Assembly: GCF_000813425.1 (NCBI RefSeq)
Contig: NZ_JWIB01000014.1
Location: 1-64,000, forward strand
Direction of reading: 5' to 3'
DNA length: 64,000 bases
Origin: Sporosarcina sp. ZBG7A
GTDB taxonomy: Bacteria > Bacillota > Bacilli > Bacillales_A > Planococcaceae
The position numbers were made by a program, and so were the translations under genes. A model generated the notes under the pieces. The model worked only from the letters and a program-made list of their open reading frames with translations, searched no databases and was not told the origin of the DNA. Positions 1 through 9,063 of this stretch are shown one piece after another. Position 1 is the stretch's first letter, and every line of letters starts with the position of its first letter.

Positions 1-345
1 AGATCTACTTTCTTTTGTTTAATGTTGATGCCGCACACCGTTTAAACGTTGCTGTGACAAAAAATGGAGACTTGGGAGTCGAACCCTCCACTAGCATTAG
101 TGCCGAAATATCAATATATGTAAGGGTTTATAACTTCTATTGAAAATGTTTGACTAGCTTCAATAAAAATTATGTTGCGGGGTCCATACATTTTTATTAG
201 GCTTTACAGAACGTAAATGCATTCAAAACAAATAATAAAACTATTCGATAAGGTTTAGCGTATCGCAAAGTTAAAAAATTTGGGTCCATCAGTTAATGCC
301 CCCCTAATCTCATAACATGTTTCACCGAGTGTTTAGACTGTAATA
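1..345. other. Non-coding left edge, AT-rich
   Basis: No convincing gene is seen between the window edge and the stop codon of the 512-aa membrane protein at 346. The only recognisable element is the ssrA-3'-end-like fragment at 65-90, listed separately. The rest is AT-rich without a clear hairpin, promoter or coding pattern. Confidence 0.6.
65..90. repeat. Partial copy of the ssrA 3' end (possible att site)
   Basis: On the plus strand this reads TGGAGAC, one T, then TGGGAGTCGAACCC. The 3' end of ssrA beginning at 3200 reads TGGAGAC, GG, then TGGGAGTCGAACCC. So 21 bases match in the same orientation with only a two-base versus one-base difference between the blocks. The shared part is the T-arm and 3' acceptor strand, which tyrosine integrases commonly use as attachment sequence in tmRNA genes. 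Similarity stops after this block. I infer an old attachment-site duplication bounding the 91-3199 segment. No integrase is in the window, so the alternative is a chance tRNA/tmRNA remnant. Confidence 0.5.
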
Positions 346-1884
346 TTATTTACTGATTTTGAATATTTCCATGCAAAGTTTGATCTGCTCTGAATACTTC
401 TTGATGTCTCTTTCAATATCGGAAGTGAAAATATTAATTTTTTCATTTTGGATAGCAGTTGCTTTTTTATCGTTATAAAAAGTTGCAAACTCTTCAGCAT
501 TATATCCTTCAATATCGTCAATTCCAATTGTTGAAATTAATAAAGCTGTGTATGTCTGTAATTGTTTTATGGTTTCAATTTCCCAATTGGTCAATAGGTT
601 GTCATAGGTAATAATAGCTTTATCACACTCTCTTTTAATGTCATATACAATTGATATATATTGGGCGAATAACTTTTGAGGATCCTCAACTGATGGGTAA
701 TCCGGTAACATCCTATTTTGAAACTTAATAAATAACAACAAATCGTGTAATGCAAATTTTTTAATTTGAGAAATCTCTTCATATTTCTTTTTTCGGAACC
801 CAATGAAATAAATCAAAAAGCATATAGAGATAGCTAGTCCGGTTGATAATACATAAGTCACTAATTGCTTCATTTTCTCAATATCTAATACGAAGTTGAA
901 AGTCACTAAGTCTTTCAACCCCACAGTAGAATTACTTGCAATAATACCTGAAAGGCAGATAATAATCATCAGGATACAAGATAAAATGTAAAACCGTGGT
1001 CTTTTCATATAATTATCTCCTATACGGGTATTCAAATATTTTTCAAATTCTCGCAAATGCTGTTTTAATTCTTCGGCAGTTCTGCTTAGATTTGTAGTAC
1101 GCTTCAAATTGTTTTTTATCGAGGTTACTTTCGTCAGATTAAATCCAGCGAATCGAAAGAGTAGTCGTTTAATTTTTTGTTGTTCTTTAGGTTCACCTTT
1201 TACTCTTACAAACACTTGCTCGTATGTATTATATAGGGCCAATCCATATACCACAGGGAGATTCATAAACAACAATAAAATAGGTAGTAGAAACTCTTTC
1301 AAAGTTTTTATATTTAAAATCTCCCCTGGACGTTGTATCAAATTGTACGAGCTAAATATTATTACCACAGTCCCAAAGACAACAAATAATCCATCTAAGA
1401 TTTTTTTTACAATCAATGTTTTTTCTTCTCTTGATGCAACTGCATAAACTCCACCAAGAAGAATGGCTATTGGAATAACCAACATTTCAACAGCTAAGTT
1501 AAACGTCCAAAAATTTAGGATAAATTCGATGATCACAATGAATGCTAGATTGTCTTTAATCAGTTTTGCAAAGAATCGACCATCTTTTGCATTCTCAATT
1601 GCTTTTGCAAATAACGGGACAAGTATAAATATTACCCAAAAGACGGTATCTTTCAATAACGACAAATCCCAAAAACTAGCATGATACAGATATAGAACAG
1701 TTAGAGAAAAGAAGCTCAGAAATACTATATAAAAAAACACAAATTGGCGACTAAAGACAATCGGTAGGACGGACTTCAAAAAATCCCTTCCGGCTTTTGT
1801 GAAGATACCAACTATAATGGCTATGATAACCCAACAACATAATGCAATCTCCCTATTATTAAAAACATTCTGAAGTGCATCCAT
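346..1884 (-). CDS. Unrecognised multi-pass membrane protein, 512 aa
   Basis: I do not recognise this family. The start is well placed: AGGAGGTCCCAG precedes the ATG at 1884. Hydrophobic segments fall near residues 12-29, 47-68, 80-96, 113-128, 131-150, 163-184, 198-217, 298-318 and 345-367. This gives roughly nine transmembrane helices, with a charged loop near 220-295 and a hydrophilic, Lys/Glu-rich C-terminal domain of about 145 residues, probably helical. No transporter signature, nucleotide-binding motif or catalytic motif is evident. It stands alone, is much more AT-rich than the housekeeping genes to its right, and lies between ssrA and a partial ssrA 3'-end copy. That context suggests horizontally acquired cargo. 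A defence or phage-related role is possible but not supported by any motif. Confidence 0.75.
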   Translation of the reverse strand: MDALQNVFNNREIALCCWVIIAIIVGIFTKAGRDFLKSVLPIVFSRQFVFFYIVFLSFFSLTVLYLYHASFWDLSLLKDTVFWVIFILVPLFAKAIENAKDGRFFAKLIKDNLAFIVIIEFILNFWTFNLAVEMLVIPIAILLGGVYAVASREEKTLIVKKILDGLFVVFGTVVIIFSSYNLIQRPGEILNIKTLKEFLLPILLLFMNLPVVYGLALYNTYEQVFVRVKGEPKEQQKIKRLLFRFAGFNLTKVTSIKNNLKRTTNLSRTAEELKQHLREFEKYLNTRIGDNYMKRPRFYILSCILMIIICLSGIIASNSTVGLKDLVTFNFVLDIEKMKQLVTYVLSTGLAISICFLIYFIGFRKKKYEEISQIKKFALHDLLLFIKFQNRMLPDYPSVEDPQKLFAQYISIVYDIKRECDKAIITYDNLLTNWEIETIKQLQTYTALLISTIGIDDIEGYNAEEFATFYNDKKATAIQNEKINIFTSDIERDIKKYSEQIKLCMEIFKISK

Positions 1885-2194
1885 CTGGGACCTCCTGATT
1901 TTCTACGCTTTGTTGCAGTTTTCACACGAACTTAAGTTAAACATCTCTACCTACAATGAAGAGTCACTCCTCCGCAACGTAATTAGTAGACAACCTTTTC
2001 TCCAAGCTAGTTAATAACATAGTTTGATTCCTCTAGTTCTGTCTCTATACTGTCTTTTTCTAACTGGCACTCTAAGAGTTCTAGTGAAAGGTACCTGTGC
2101 ATGAAACAATCAAGAATGTTTAAAAAAACATGAACGTTCAATCCATGGTTACTCGAATATTTAGTTCAATAATCTCGATATTTAACCCCAATTA
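1885..2194. other. Non-coding stretch upstream of the membrane protein
   Basis: About 310 bases between the membrane-protein start and the decayed gene. The only useful feature is the ribosome binding site just upstream of 1884. The AT-rich sequence carries stops in all frames. I could not identify a confident promoter or terminator. Confidence 0.5.
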
Positions 2195-2587
2195 TTACAA
2201 CTCTGTTTCAATTAACCCTTTTGCTTTTTGATAGACTTCATTTTTTGTTAAAAAATCTTTCGTGAAAGCGATATATTTTTCAGTTGGATAAAATAGATTC
2301 TCTATTATTTCAAGTGAATCTCTTAATTTTAACAACCTATTTCGTCTTTTCGTAGGTGTACTACTATCTTCAATTTCTTCTAACCAGTTTTCCACTTCGA
2401 TTAAATAAGAAGAGATGTTTGCTAATAGCCCTCCCCTAGCTTTAAATAGTCTTGGAGAGTTAAGCTTTACCTTTTTAATTGTTCTCTCTGCAACAATTTC
2501 ATCTAAGGCTCCTATTTTTAATAACTAGTTTGCTAAGTCTCAGTTTCATGTTCTAATTCTAAAGTTTGAATTATAATTCGCTGTCAT
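2195..2587 (-). pseudogene. Decayed small hydrophilic gene
   Basis: One minus-strand frame is open from about 2525 to the stop at 2195 and reads as a charged, helical protein (LLKIGALDEIVAERT, then LNSPRLFKARGG, through to the end GLIETEL). No start codon with a ribosome site opens it. Immediately upstream the frame carries TAG and then TGA, while the neighbouring frame gives IQTLELEHETET, which looks like the preceding protein part. An ATG near 2587 (MTANY) has AGAAGG upstream. I infer a gene of about 130 codons broken by two frameshifts and a nonsense codon. A GTG at 2395 could still express a 66-aa C-terminal fragment. Function unknown. Its location in the AT-rich ssrA-linked segment fits decaying mobile cargo. 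Confidence 0.4.
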
Positions 2588-3154
2588 CACTGTTATTCCA
2601 ACCTTCTTGAAATAAAAAACGCATCATTGTGCTTTTGATAATAATAATTATGCTACCTTCCCATATCCACATCCTACCACCAATTCTAAATAGCTACAAT
2701 ACTTTATAAATAGACATCATTCTGTATTGGCTGATTTAAATCTTGCTCTTCACAAATCCAGATCTTGGCTTTTTACATTCGCTTACTTCCCATCTAAATG
2801 CACTTCATGGCTATTTTAAGAAGAATAGTTATTCAAAAGTGAGTTAACTATAAATCATACAAACGATTAAATTCTAAAATTGTCAAATACACATCCGATT
2901 GGACGAATTCACTTGTATTTATTGGGAGTTAAATAGAGTTTTTAAAAAAAATGGCCATGGCTTGTCTTTTTTTTAATTGAGTGGGGTGTTTGACTACGGG
3001 AAGTAATGGAGTTATGATCACATTTCAAATTTTATGAGCGGACTCCTTGGTTTGTGAGCGCCTTTTCCGTTTTATGATCATATTTCCTGTTTTATGAGCG
3101 TTCGCCTGACTGCCTGCAGGCAAACTCCCTCTCATGTCACAAATTCCGCCTAAT
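2588..3154. other. Long non-coding region between decayed gene and ssrA terminator
   Basis: About 565 bases with no supportable gene. Its right part holds the degenerate TTTATGAGCG-type repeats (3010-3107, separate entry) and a short palindromic GCCTGCAGGC at about 3113. The left part is AT-rich with stops in all six frames and may contain more remnants of decayed genes that I cannot identify. Confidence 0.5.
3010..3107. repeat. Degenerate approx. 20-nt tandem repeats with TTTATGAGCG core
   Basis: About five head-to-tail units with a spacing of 19-21 bases are visible: GTTATGATCACATTTC, TTTTATGAGCGGACTCC, TTTGTGAGCGCC, TTTTATGATCATATTTCC and TTTTATGAGCGTTCGCC. The core is TTTATGAKCR. The same core appears at 40075-40110 and 40750-40770, flanking the 21-nt repeat block downstream of prsA, so both loci belong to one dispersed repeat family. 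No coding potential. Function unknown. Confidence 0.55.
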
Positions 3155-3187
3155 ACAAAAAACACCATCCACAAGGGATGGTGTTTT
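3155..3187 (-). terminator. Rho-independent terminator of ssrA
   Basis: Reading leftwards, AACACCATCC and GGATGGTGTT form a stem of about 10 bp around a short loop, followed by TTTTTTG. It starts about 13 bases beyond the tmRNA 3' end and ends the smpB-ssrA transcript. Confidence 0.85.
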
Positions 3188-3199
3188 ACCGTATTTCTA

Positions 3200-3555
3200 T
3201 GGAGACGGTGGGAGTCGAACCCACGTCCAGAGGCTCTAATACGTAAACGTCTACGCGTGTAGTTTTCCTATTTGAGTTCGCGCTACATTATGCCGGAAGA
3301 CAGGGCGTCCTGAGCGCTATTTCGGAAATCTCTTCTGGGGAGCCTCGAAAAGCAGCATCCAGCGTATCCCACTTTAGGTTAGCCCTACAACGCCACATGG
3401 GCGATGGTATTGCAAGGCAGATTCAACAGCTTACGCTGCGAATGCTAGGTTGTTGTTTGTTTTGCCTGTTATTATTAAGGTCCGTTTCTGACGGAGACGA
3501 GCCTCCGACGCGCAGCTCACGCTTAGACCACCCCTGTCGAATCCGTAACGTCCCC
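3200..3555 (-). ncRNA. ssrA: tmRNA (transfer-messenger RNA)
   Basis: The RNA rescues stalled ribosomes with SmpB by acting first as tRNA-Ala and then as a short mRNA that adds a degradation tag. The 5' end GGGGACGTTACGGATTCGAC (3555) and the 3' end with T-arm GGGTTCGACTCCCAC and CGTCTCCA (3200) are characteristic. They pair into an acceptor stem containing the G3-U70 wobble read by alanyl-tRNA synthetase. CCA is not encoded. The tag frame runs from GGC at 3466 to TAA at 3431 and gives GKTNNNLAFAA, 11 codons, which is shorter than the 14 codons known for B. subtilis and ends FAA rather than LAA. Length is 356 nt. It lies directly downstream of smpB with its own promoter. Confidence 0.97.
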
Positions 3556-3586
3556 GTTAAAGGGATGTCCGGGAAACGTCTGGAGT

Positions 3587-3608
3587 CATCAGTAGCCTCC
3601 TACTGATG
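3587..3608 (-). other. Perfect 9-bp hairpin in the pre-tmRNA 5' leader
   Basis: CATCAGTAG and CTACTGATG flank a 4-base GAGG loop (minus-strand reading), 31 bases upstream of the mature tmRNA 5' end and downstream of the predicted start site. No T-run follows, so it is not an ordinary terminator. I infer a structural or processing element of the precursor, possibly guiding RNase P maturation. It may also protect the 5' end. Confidence 0.55.
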
Positions 3609-3639
3609 CTAAGACTATCGGAACTGTATTACTAAGATT

Positions 3640-3668
3640 AGTATACCTCATCCAACGCCACATATCAA
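3640..3668 (-). promoter_or_regulatory. SigA-type promoter of ssrA
   Basis: TTGATA (3668-3663), a 17-base spacer and TATACT (3645-3640) each match the vegetative consensus at five of six positions. The -35 box overlaps the TGA stop codon of smpB. A start near 3633 would give a leader of about 78 bases that contains the hairpin at 3587-3608. Confidence 0.7.
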
Positions 3669-4132
3669 TATTGCTGTTTGTCTTTGAAGGCCCGTTGCAT
3701 CTCACGCTTTGCTTCTTTCTCTTTTAAATCATGCCGCTTGTCGTACAACTTCTTACCTTTACCGACTCCTACTAGCACTTTTGCGAATCCATCTTTAATA
3801 TACATCTTCAAAGGTACAATTGCAGTCCCTTTTTCCTTCGTCTGCCCGATCAACGTACTAATCTGTTTCTTGTGCATCAGTAGTTTACGAGAGCGAACAG
3901 GATCATGGTTAAACTGATTCCCTTGTTCGTAAGGGCTGATATGCATATTGGAGATCCAGGCTTCATTGTTTCGAATGAGCACGAATGCATCTCTCAACTG
4001 TACCTTCCCATTACGAATTGACTTAATTTCCGTACCTTGCAGTACAATACCTGCTTCAATTGTTTCTTCAATTGCGAAGTCGTAATTGGCTTTCTTATTG
4101 ACTGCGAGTACTTTACCTTTGCCTTTTGCCAT
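3665..4132 (-). CDS. smpB: SsrA-binding protein SmpB
   Basis: SmpB binds the tRNA-like domain of tmRNA and is required to bring it into the A site of stalled ribosomes. The 155-residue protein shows the family core: [20 protein letters not shown], then GTEIKSIR, then [16 protein letters not shown], then [10 protein letters not shown]. The basic C-terminal tail ([19 protein letters not shown]) inserts into the mRNA channel. Start: ATG at 4132 (MAKGKGK) matches the family N-terminus and has GGAGGG about 11 bases upstream. An in-frame ATG two codons earlier (4138) has only 5 bases of spacing and is the alternative. It is 47 bases downstream of rnr and directly upstream of ssrA, so the trans-translation pair and RNase R form one cluster. 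Confidence 0.96.
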   Translation of the reverse strand: MAKGKGKVLAVNKKANYDFAIEETIEAGIVLQGTEIKSIRNGKVQLRDAFVLIRNNEAWISNMHISPYEQGNQFNHDPVRSRKLLMHKKQISTLIGQTKEKGTAIVPLKMYIKDGFAKVLVGVGKGKKLYDKRHDLKEKEAKREMQRAFKDKQQY

Positions 4133-4179
4133 CGTCATTCACCCTCCCGTGAAACCGAATGGCCAGTTGGCAATCCGGT

Positions 4180-6540
4180 TCACTTTCTTTTTCTAGGTTT
4201 TTGCTTTTTGTTCTTCTTCGCAACACCTTCATAAAACCGTTTCTTTTCACTTCCGCCAGATTTTTTGGCAGCTGGCTTTCCAGAATGATTCGGTTTACCG
4301 GAATCATTTTTCTTAGAACCTTTGTCCTTTGAATCGCCAGAATTCCTGCTCTTCGCATGGATCACTTTCGGTGTTGTCTTACGTGTTCTATGGAACGTCT
4401 TCTTCATATCCGCAATTTCAAAGTCAATCGAAGATTCTTCTGGCTTAACAGCGGTCACTCTTACTGTGACTTCATCCCCAATTCGGAATTGCTTACCTGT
4501 GTGCTCCCCGATCATCATCATTTGACGATCGTCAAAACGATAGTAGTCGTCTGTCATATAGCTGACGTGAACGAGTCCTTCAATTGTATTCTCAAGCTCT
4601 ACGAACAAACCAAAATTCGTTACAGAAGAAATGACACCTTCAAACTCTTCACCAATTTTATCCAACATGAACTGTGCTTTTTTCAATGCATCTGTATCGC
4701 GTTCTGCATCTACCGCACGGCGTTCCATATCAGATGTATGCTGAGCGATTTCCGGTAACTCCGCATCCCAATGTGCAACTGTTTTCCCTGAAACGTCTTT
4801 TTCAAACAGATACGTACGAATGAGACGATGTACGATCAAGTCTGGGTAACGACGGATTGGAGAAGTGAAGTGTGTATAGAAGTCTGCAGATAAACCAAAG
4901 TGACCGAGACTTTCCTGATAATATTTCGCCTGTTGCATCGAGCGTAATAGCATCGTTGAAATAACAGTTTCCTCAGGTAGACCTGAAATGGACTCTGTAA
5001 TTTCTTGTAAGGCTCTTGGATGTACTTTGTTGCCAGCACCTTTTACAACGATACCGAAGTTTGTAAGGAACTCGAACAAACGTTGAAGTTTCTCTGGTTT
5101 CGGATCTTCGTGAATTCGGTACATGAACGGAACTTGTAGCCAATGGAAATGCTCTGCAACCGTTTCGTTCGCAGCAAGCATAAATTCTTCAATCATGCGC
5201 TCTGCAACAGTACGTTCTATAATCTTAATTTCTTTTGGCCAGCCTTCTTCATCTACCAAAACTTTCGATTCTTTGAAATCGAAGTCAATGGCACCACGAT
5301 CTCCTCGTTTTTGGCGAAGGATTTTTGCAAGCTCTGCCATATCCGTCAACATTGGAACGATTTCCGAGTACTTCGTGCGTAGCTCTTCATCCAATTGGTC
5401 TACAATTTGGTAGACGTCTTGATACGTCATCCGATAATCGGAATTGATGATACTTGGATAAATTTCGTGATGTGTCACTTTCCCGCTTCCGTCAATCGTC
5501 ATTTCACATGTGAGTGTTAACCGATCTACATCAGGGTGCAACGAACAGATTCCGTTCGAAAGCTTATGTGGCAGCATCGGAATAACGCGGTCCGTTAAGT
5601 AGACACTCGTTCCACGATCATAGGCTTCAGCGTCCAGTGGAGAATTCTCCGTGACATAATGACTTACATCGGAAATGTGGACAGATAACGTATGTGTTCC
5701 ATCTGCGTTTTTCACGAGTGAAATCGCGTCATCTAAATCCTTTGCATCTGCACCATCAATCGTAATCGTCAGTACATCTCGCAGGTCGTTGCGTTTGAAC
5801 AAATCTGTTTCCTGGATTTCTGCAGGGATTTTATCCGTTTGCTGTAGTACTTCAGGAGGAAACTCGATTTCTATTCCATGTTTGTGGATAATTGAAAGGA
5901 TGTCGACACCAGGATCATTTTTGTGTCCAAGAATCTGCACAACCATTCCAGTCGCAGATTTCATGTCACTTGGAAACTCAGTGATTTCCGCAACTACTTT
6001 ATGCCCTTCGACAGCACCTAGGTTATTTCCTTTAGCAATGAATAAGTCCATAGGGAGCTTTTTATCATCCGGAATGACAAATCCGAACCCTTTGTTGTCC
6101 TGATACGTTCCTACAACTTTTGTTGTTTTACGTTCAGCGATTCGACTGATTGCGCCTTCTCTTCGATCTCCGAATGAGCTGCTGGAAACGCGTACTAACA
6201 CGATATCTCCATTCATCGCACCATTTACTTCGTTCGGCGGTATGAAAATATCATCCATGCCTTCCGTTTCAGGTGTGACAAATCCAAAACCTTTCGCATG
6301 TCCGATAAACTTTCCACGTACAAGATTCATACGCTCTGGAGTGCCATAACGATTTGTACGGGAACGAATGATGAGTCCTTTTTGTTCTAAATGGACAAGC
6401 ATTTTCACAAGTTCTTTAAATTCTGCGGCTTGTTCCATTCCGAGTAACTCCTGGATTTCCTGCACAGTCAGCGGCTTGTATGAATCGTCTTTCATTGTTG
6501 AAAGGATTTTTTGTTGCAATTCTTTTTCAAAATTATCCAA
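4180..6540 (-). CDS. rnr: Ribonuclease R
   Basis: Processive 3'-5' exoribonuclease that degrades structured RNA and is associated with trans-translation, where it removes the faulty mRNA. The 786 residues show an N-terminal winged-helix-like part (about 1-65), two cold-shock OB folds (about 70-210, GFGFVTPE and GFGFVIPD), and the RNB catalytic domain with [14 protein letters not shown] (near residue 265) carrying the metal-binding aspartates. Further along are RDRGAIDFD-type and [18 protein letters not shown] motifs, an S1 domain (about 630-715, [18 protein letters not shown]) and a Lys-rich tail of about 70 residues. The ATG at 6540 follows AAGGAGGGATGAGA. It lies between est and smpB on the same strand. 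Confidence 0.97.
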   Translation of the reverse strand: MDNFEKELQQKILSTMKDDSYKPLTVQEIQELLGMEQAAEFKELVKMLVHLEQKGLIIRSRTNRYGTPERMNLVRGKFIGHAKGFGFVTPETEGMDDIFIPPNEVNGAMNGDIVLVRVSSSSFGDRREGAISRIAERKTTKVVGTYQDNKGFGFVIPDDKKLPMDLFIAKGNNLGAVEGHKVVAEITEFPSDMKSATGMVVQILGHKNDPGVDILSIIHKHGIEIEFPPEVLQQTDKIPAEIQETDLFKRNDLRDVLTITIDGADAKDLDDAISLVKNADGTHTLSVHISDVSHYVTENSPLDAEAYDRGTSVYLTDRVIPMLPHKLSNGICSLHPDVDRLTLTCEMTIDGSGKVTHHEIYPSIINSDYRMTYQDVYQIVDQLDEELRTKYSEIVPMLTDMAELAKILRQKRGDRGAIDFDFKESKVLVDEEGWPKEIKIIERTVAERMIEEFMLAANETVAEHFHWLQVPFMYRIHEDPKPEKLQRLFEFLTNFGIVVKGAGNKVHPRALQEITESISGLPEETVISTMLLRSMQQAKYYQESLGHFGLSADFYTHFTSPIRRYPDLIVHRLIRTYLFEKDVSGKTVAHWDAELPEIAQHTSDMERRAVDAERDTDALKKAQFMLDKIGEEFEGVISSVTNFGLFVELENTIEGLVHVSYMTDDYYRFDDRQMMMIGEHTGKQFRIGDEVTVRVTAVKPEESSIDFEIADMKKTFHRTRKTTPKVIHAKSRNSGDSKDKGSKKNDSGKPNHSGKPAAKKSGGSEKKRFYEGVAKKNKKQKPRKRK

Positions 6541-6586
6541 TTCTCATCCCTCCTTATATTGTTAGTATTACCTGAAGTCGATAGGA

Positions 6587-7333
6587 TTACTCTTCCCAAT
6601 CAAGAGACTCCAGAAACTCAAAAATCTCTTCATGTAACTCATTTTTTTCAGTTCCTAATGTAATCACATGCTTCGATTTCTCATAGTGTGAAATCTTTTT
6701 GTCTGTAGATTCTGCGTTATCATAGATGATTTGTCCTGAATTCGTTTCGATTACTTCATCATGAGTGGATTGAACAACTAATAACGGCGCATAGATCGTA
6801 TCCACTTCAGCTCTCACGTTCTCGATCAGCTTCTGAAGGTCGGTTAGCGAAGGCATCGATTTTTCACGTAGTGCCGCCACTTCCACATCGATTGTTTCCT
6901 CGTCTTTACCTTCTAGTTTTTTGTATTCGCGGGCGTAATGGAGTACCCCTTCATACATTTGATCTAACGAACGCATCGACATCGGTGCATTCATCGTAAC
7001 AATTCCCATCACAGGACGCTCGGCACCTAATTTTAGCGAAAATACGCCACCTAATGATAACCCAGCTACAGCAATTTGGTCATAACCAGCATCTTTTAGT
7101 TGGTCATAAGCTTGAGTGACATCTGGCCACCAGTCGTCAGGACCCGTTTGAATCAGGTCTTCTGCGGGGCCACCATGTCCTTTATAATGCGGCGCAAGGG
7201 ATGTATATCCTTTTTTCTCTAAGAAACGTCCGATCATTCGTACGTCTGCAGATGTCCCTGTAAAACCATGCAGTAAAAGCACTGCTCGCTTTCCATGTTC
7301 AAAAAAGAAAGGCTTTGCATGAGAAACTTTCAT
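6587..7333 (-). CDS. est: Alpha/beta-hydrolase carboxylesterase (Est30 type)
   Basis: Small serine esterase acting on short acyl esters, of the monoglyceride-lipase/Est30 type. The 248-residue fold shows the oxyanion HGFTGT near residue 22, the nucleophile elbow GLSLGG (Ser near 94), an Asp in QSTHDEVIE (near 193) and His in KSKHVITLG (near 223), so the triad is complete. No signal peptide, so cytoplasmic. In B. subtilis the orthologous yvaK sits between secG and rnr exactly as here. The biological substrate is unknown. A terminator separates it from secG, so it may have its own promoter in 7334-7371, which I could not define. Confidence 0.92.
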   Translation of the reverse strand: MKVSHAKPFFFEHGKRAVLLLHGFTGTSADVRMIGRFLEKKGYTSLAPHYKGHGGPAEDLIQTGPDDWWPDVTQAYDQLKDAGYDQIAVAGLSLGGVFSLKLGAERPVMGIVTMNAPMSMRSLDQMYEGVLHYAREYKKLEGKDEETIDVEVAALREKSMPSLTDLQKLIENVRAEVDTIYAPLLVVQSTHDEVIETNSGQIIYDNAESTDKKISHYEKSKHVITLGTEKNELHEEIFEFLESLDWEE

Positions 7334-7371
7334 GCGACCTAACCTCCAATCATTACCAAACCATTTTTGAA

Positions 7372-7402
7372 TAAAAAAGCCTGGCCGTACAGATGGCCAG
7401 GC
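7372..7402 (-). terminator. Rho-independent terminator after secG
   Basis: Minus-strand GCCTGGCC and GGCCAGGC pair perfectly (8 bp) around an 8-base loop, followed by TTTTTT. It starts 15 bases after the secG stop. Confidence 0.92.
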
Positions 7403-7417
7403 GAAAATTGCTTCTTT

Positions 7418-7645
7418 TTATATTTTCACGATCGCAATCGCCAGTACGAAGAACAGCACGGATAGTACAATTGTAACGCGCTGCAAGACTAAGTCTAGAC
7501 CGCGTGCCTTTTGTTTACCAAATAACTGTTCTGCACCACCGGAGATGGCTCCAGATAGGCCTGCACTTTTCCCCGATTGTAGCAAGACAACGACAATTAG
7601 TGAAAGTGAGACAATCACGAGCAATGTCAATAATAACGCGTGCAT
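7418..7645 (-). CDS. secG: Preprotein translocase subunit SecG
   Basis: Auxiliary subunit of the SecYEG channel, raising translocation efficiency with SecA. The 75-residue protein has the expected two helices (about 3-22, [19 protein letters not shown]; and 55-73) joined by the conserved Gly/Ser-rich loop [27 protein letters not shown]. The ATG at 7645 follows CAGGAGGTGGAACATT. It is downstream of eno across a hairpin and ends at a strong terminator. Confidence 0.95.
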   Translation of the reverse strand: MHALLLTLLVIVSLSLIVVVLLQSGKSAGLSGAISGGAEQLFGKQKARGLDLVLQRVTIVLSVLFFVLAIAIVKI

Positions 7646-7705
7646 AATGTTCCACCTCCTGAAACAGAACTCAACTACCTTACCAGTTTACCAAACTCTA
7701 GCAAT

Positions 7706-7737
7706 AGAGACAACCGCTGTTTCAAGCAGTTGTCTCT
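7706..7737 (-). other. Hairpin between eno and secG
   Basis: AGAGACAACTGCTTG and CAGCGGTTGTCTCT pair over about 14 bp with one wobble. No T-run follows on either strand. It is either a poor terminator that lets some glycolytic transcript continue into secG, or an RNA-stabilising 3' structure for eno mRNA. Confidence 0.6.
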
Positions 7738-7746
7738 AACCGCAAC

Positions 7747-9063
<1,317 letters not shown>

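Noticed and set aside
91-345. Second tmRNA or full tRNA gene at the left edge
   Set aside because: Only the T-arm and 3' acceptor strand are recognisable; no D arm, anticodon arm or matching 5' strand is found.
3397-3606. Plus-strand 69-aa frame
   Set aside because: Lies entirely antisense to the tmRNA gene and has no ribosome site.
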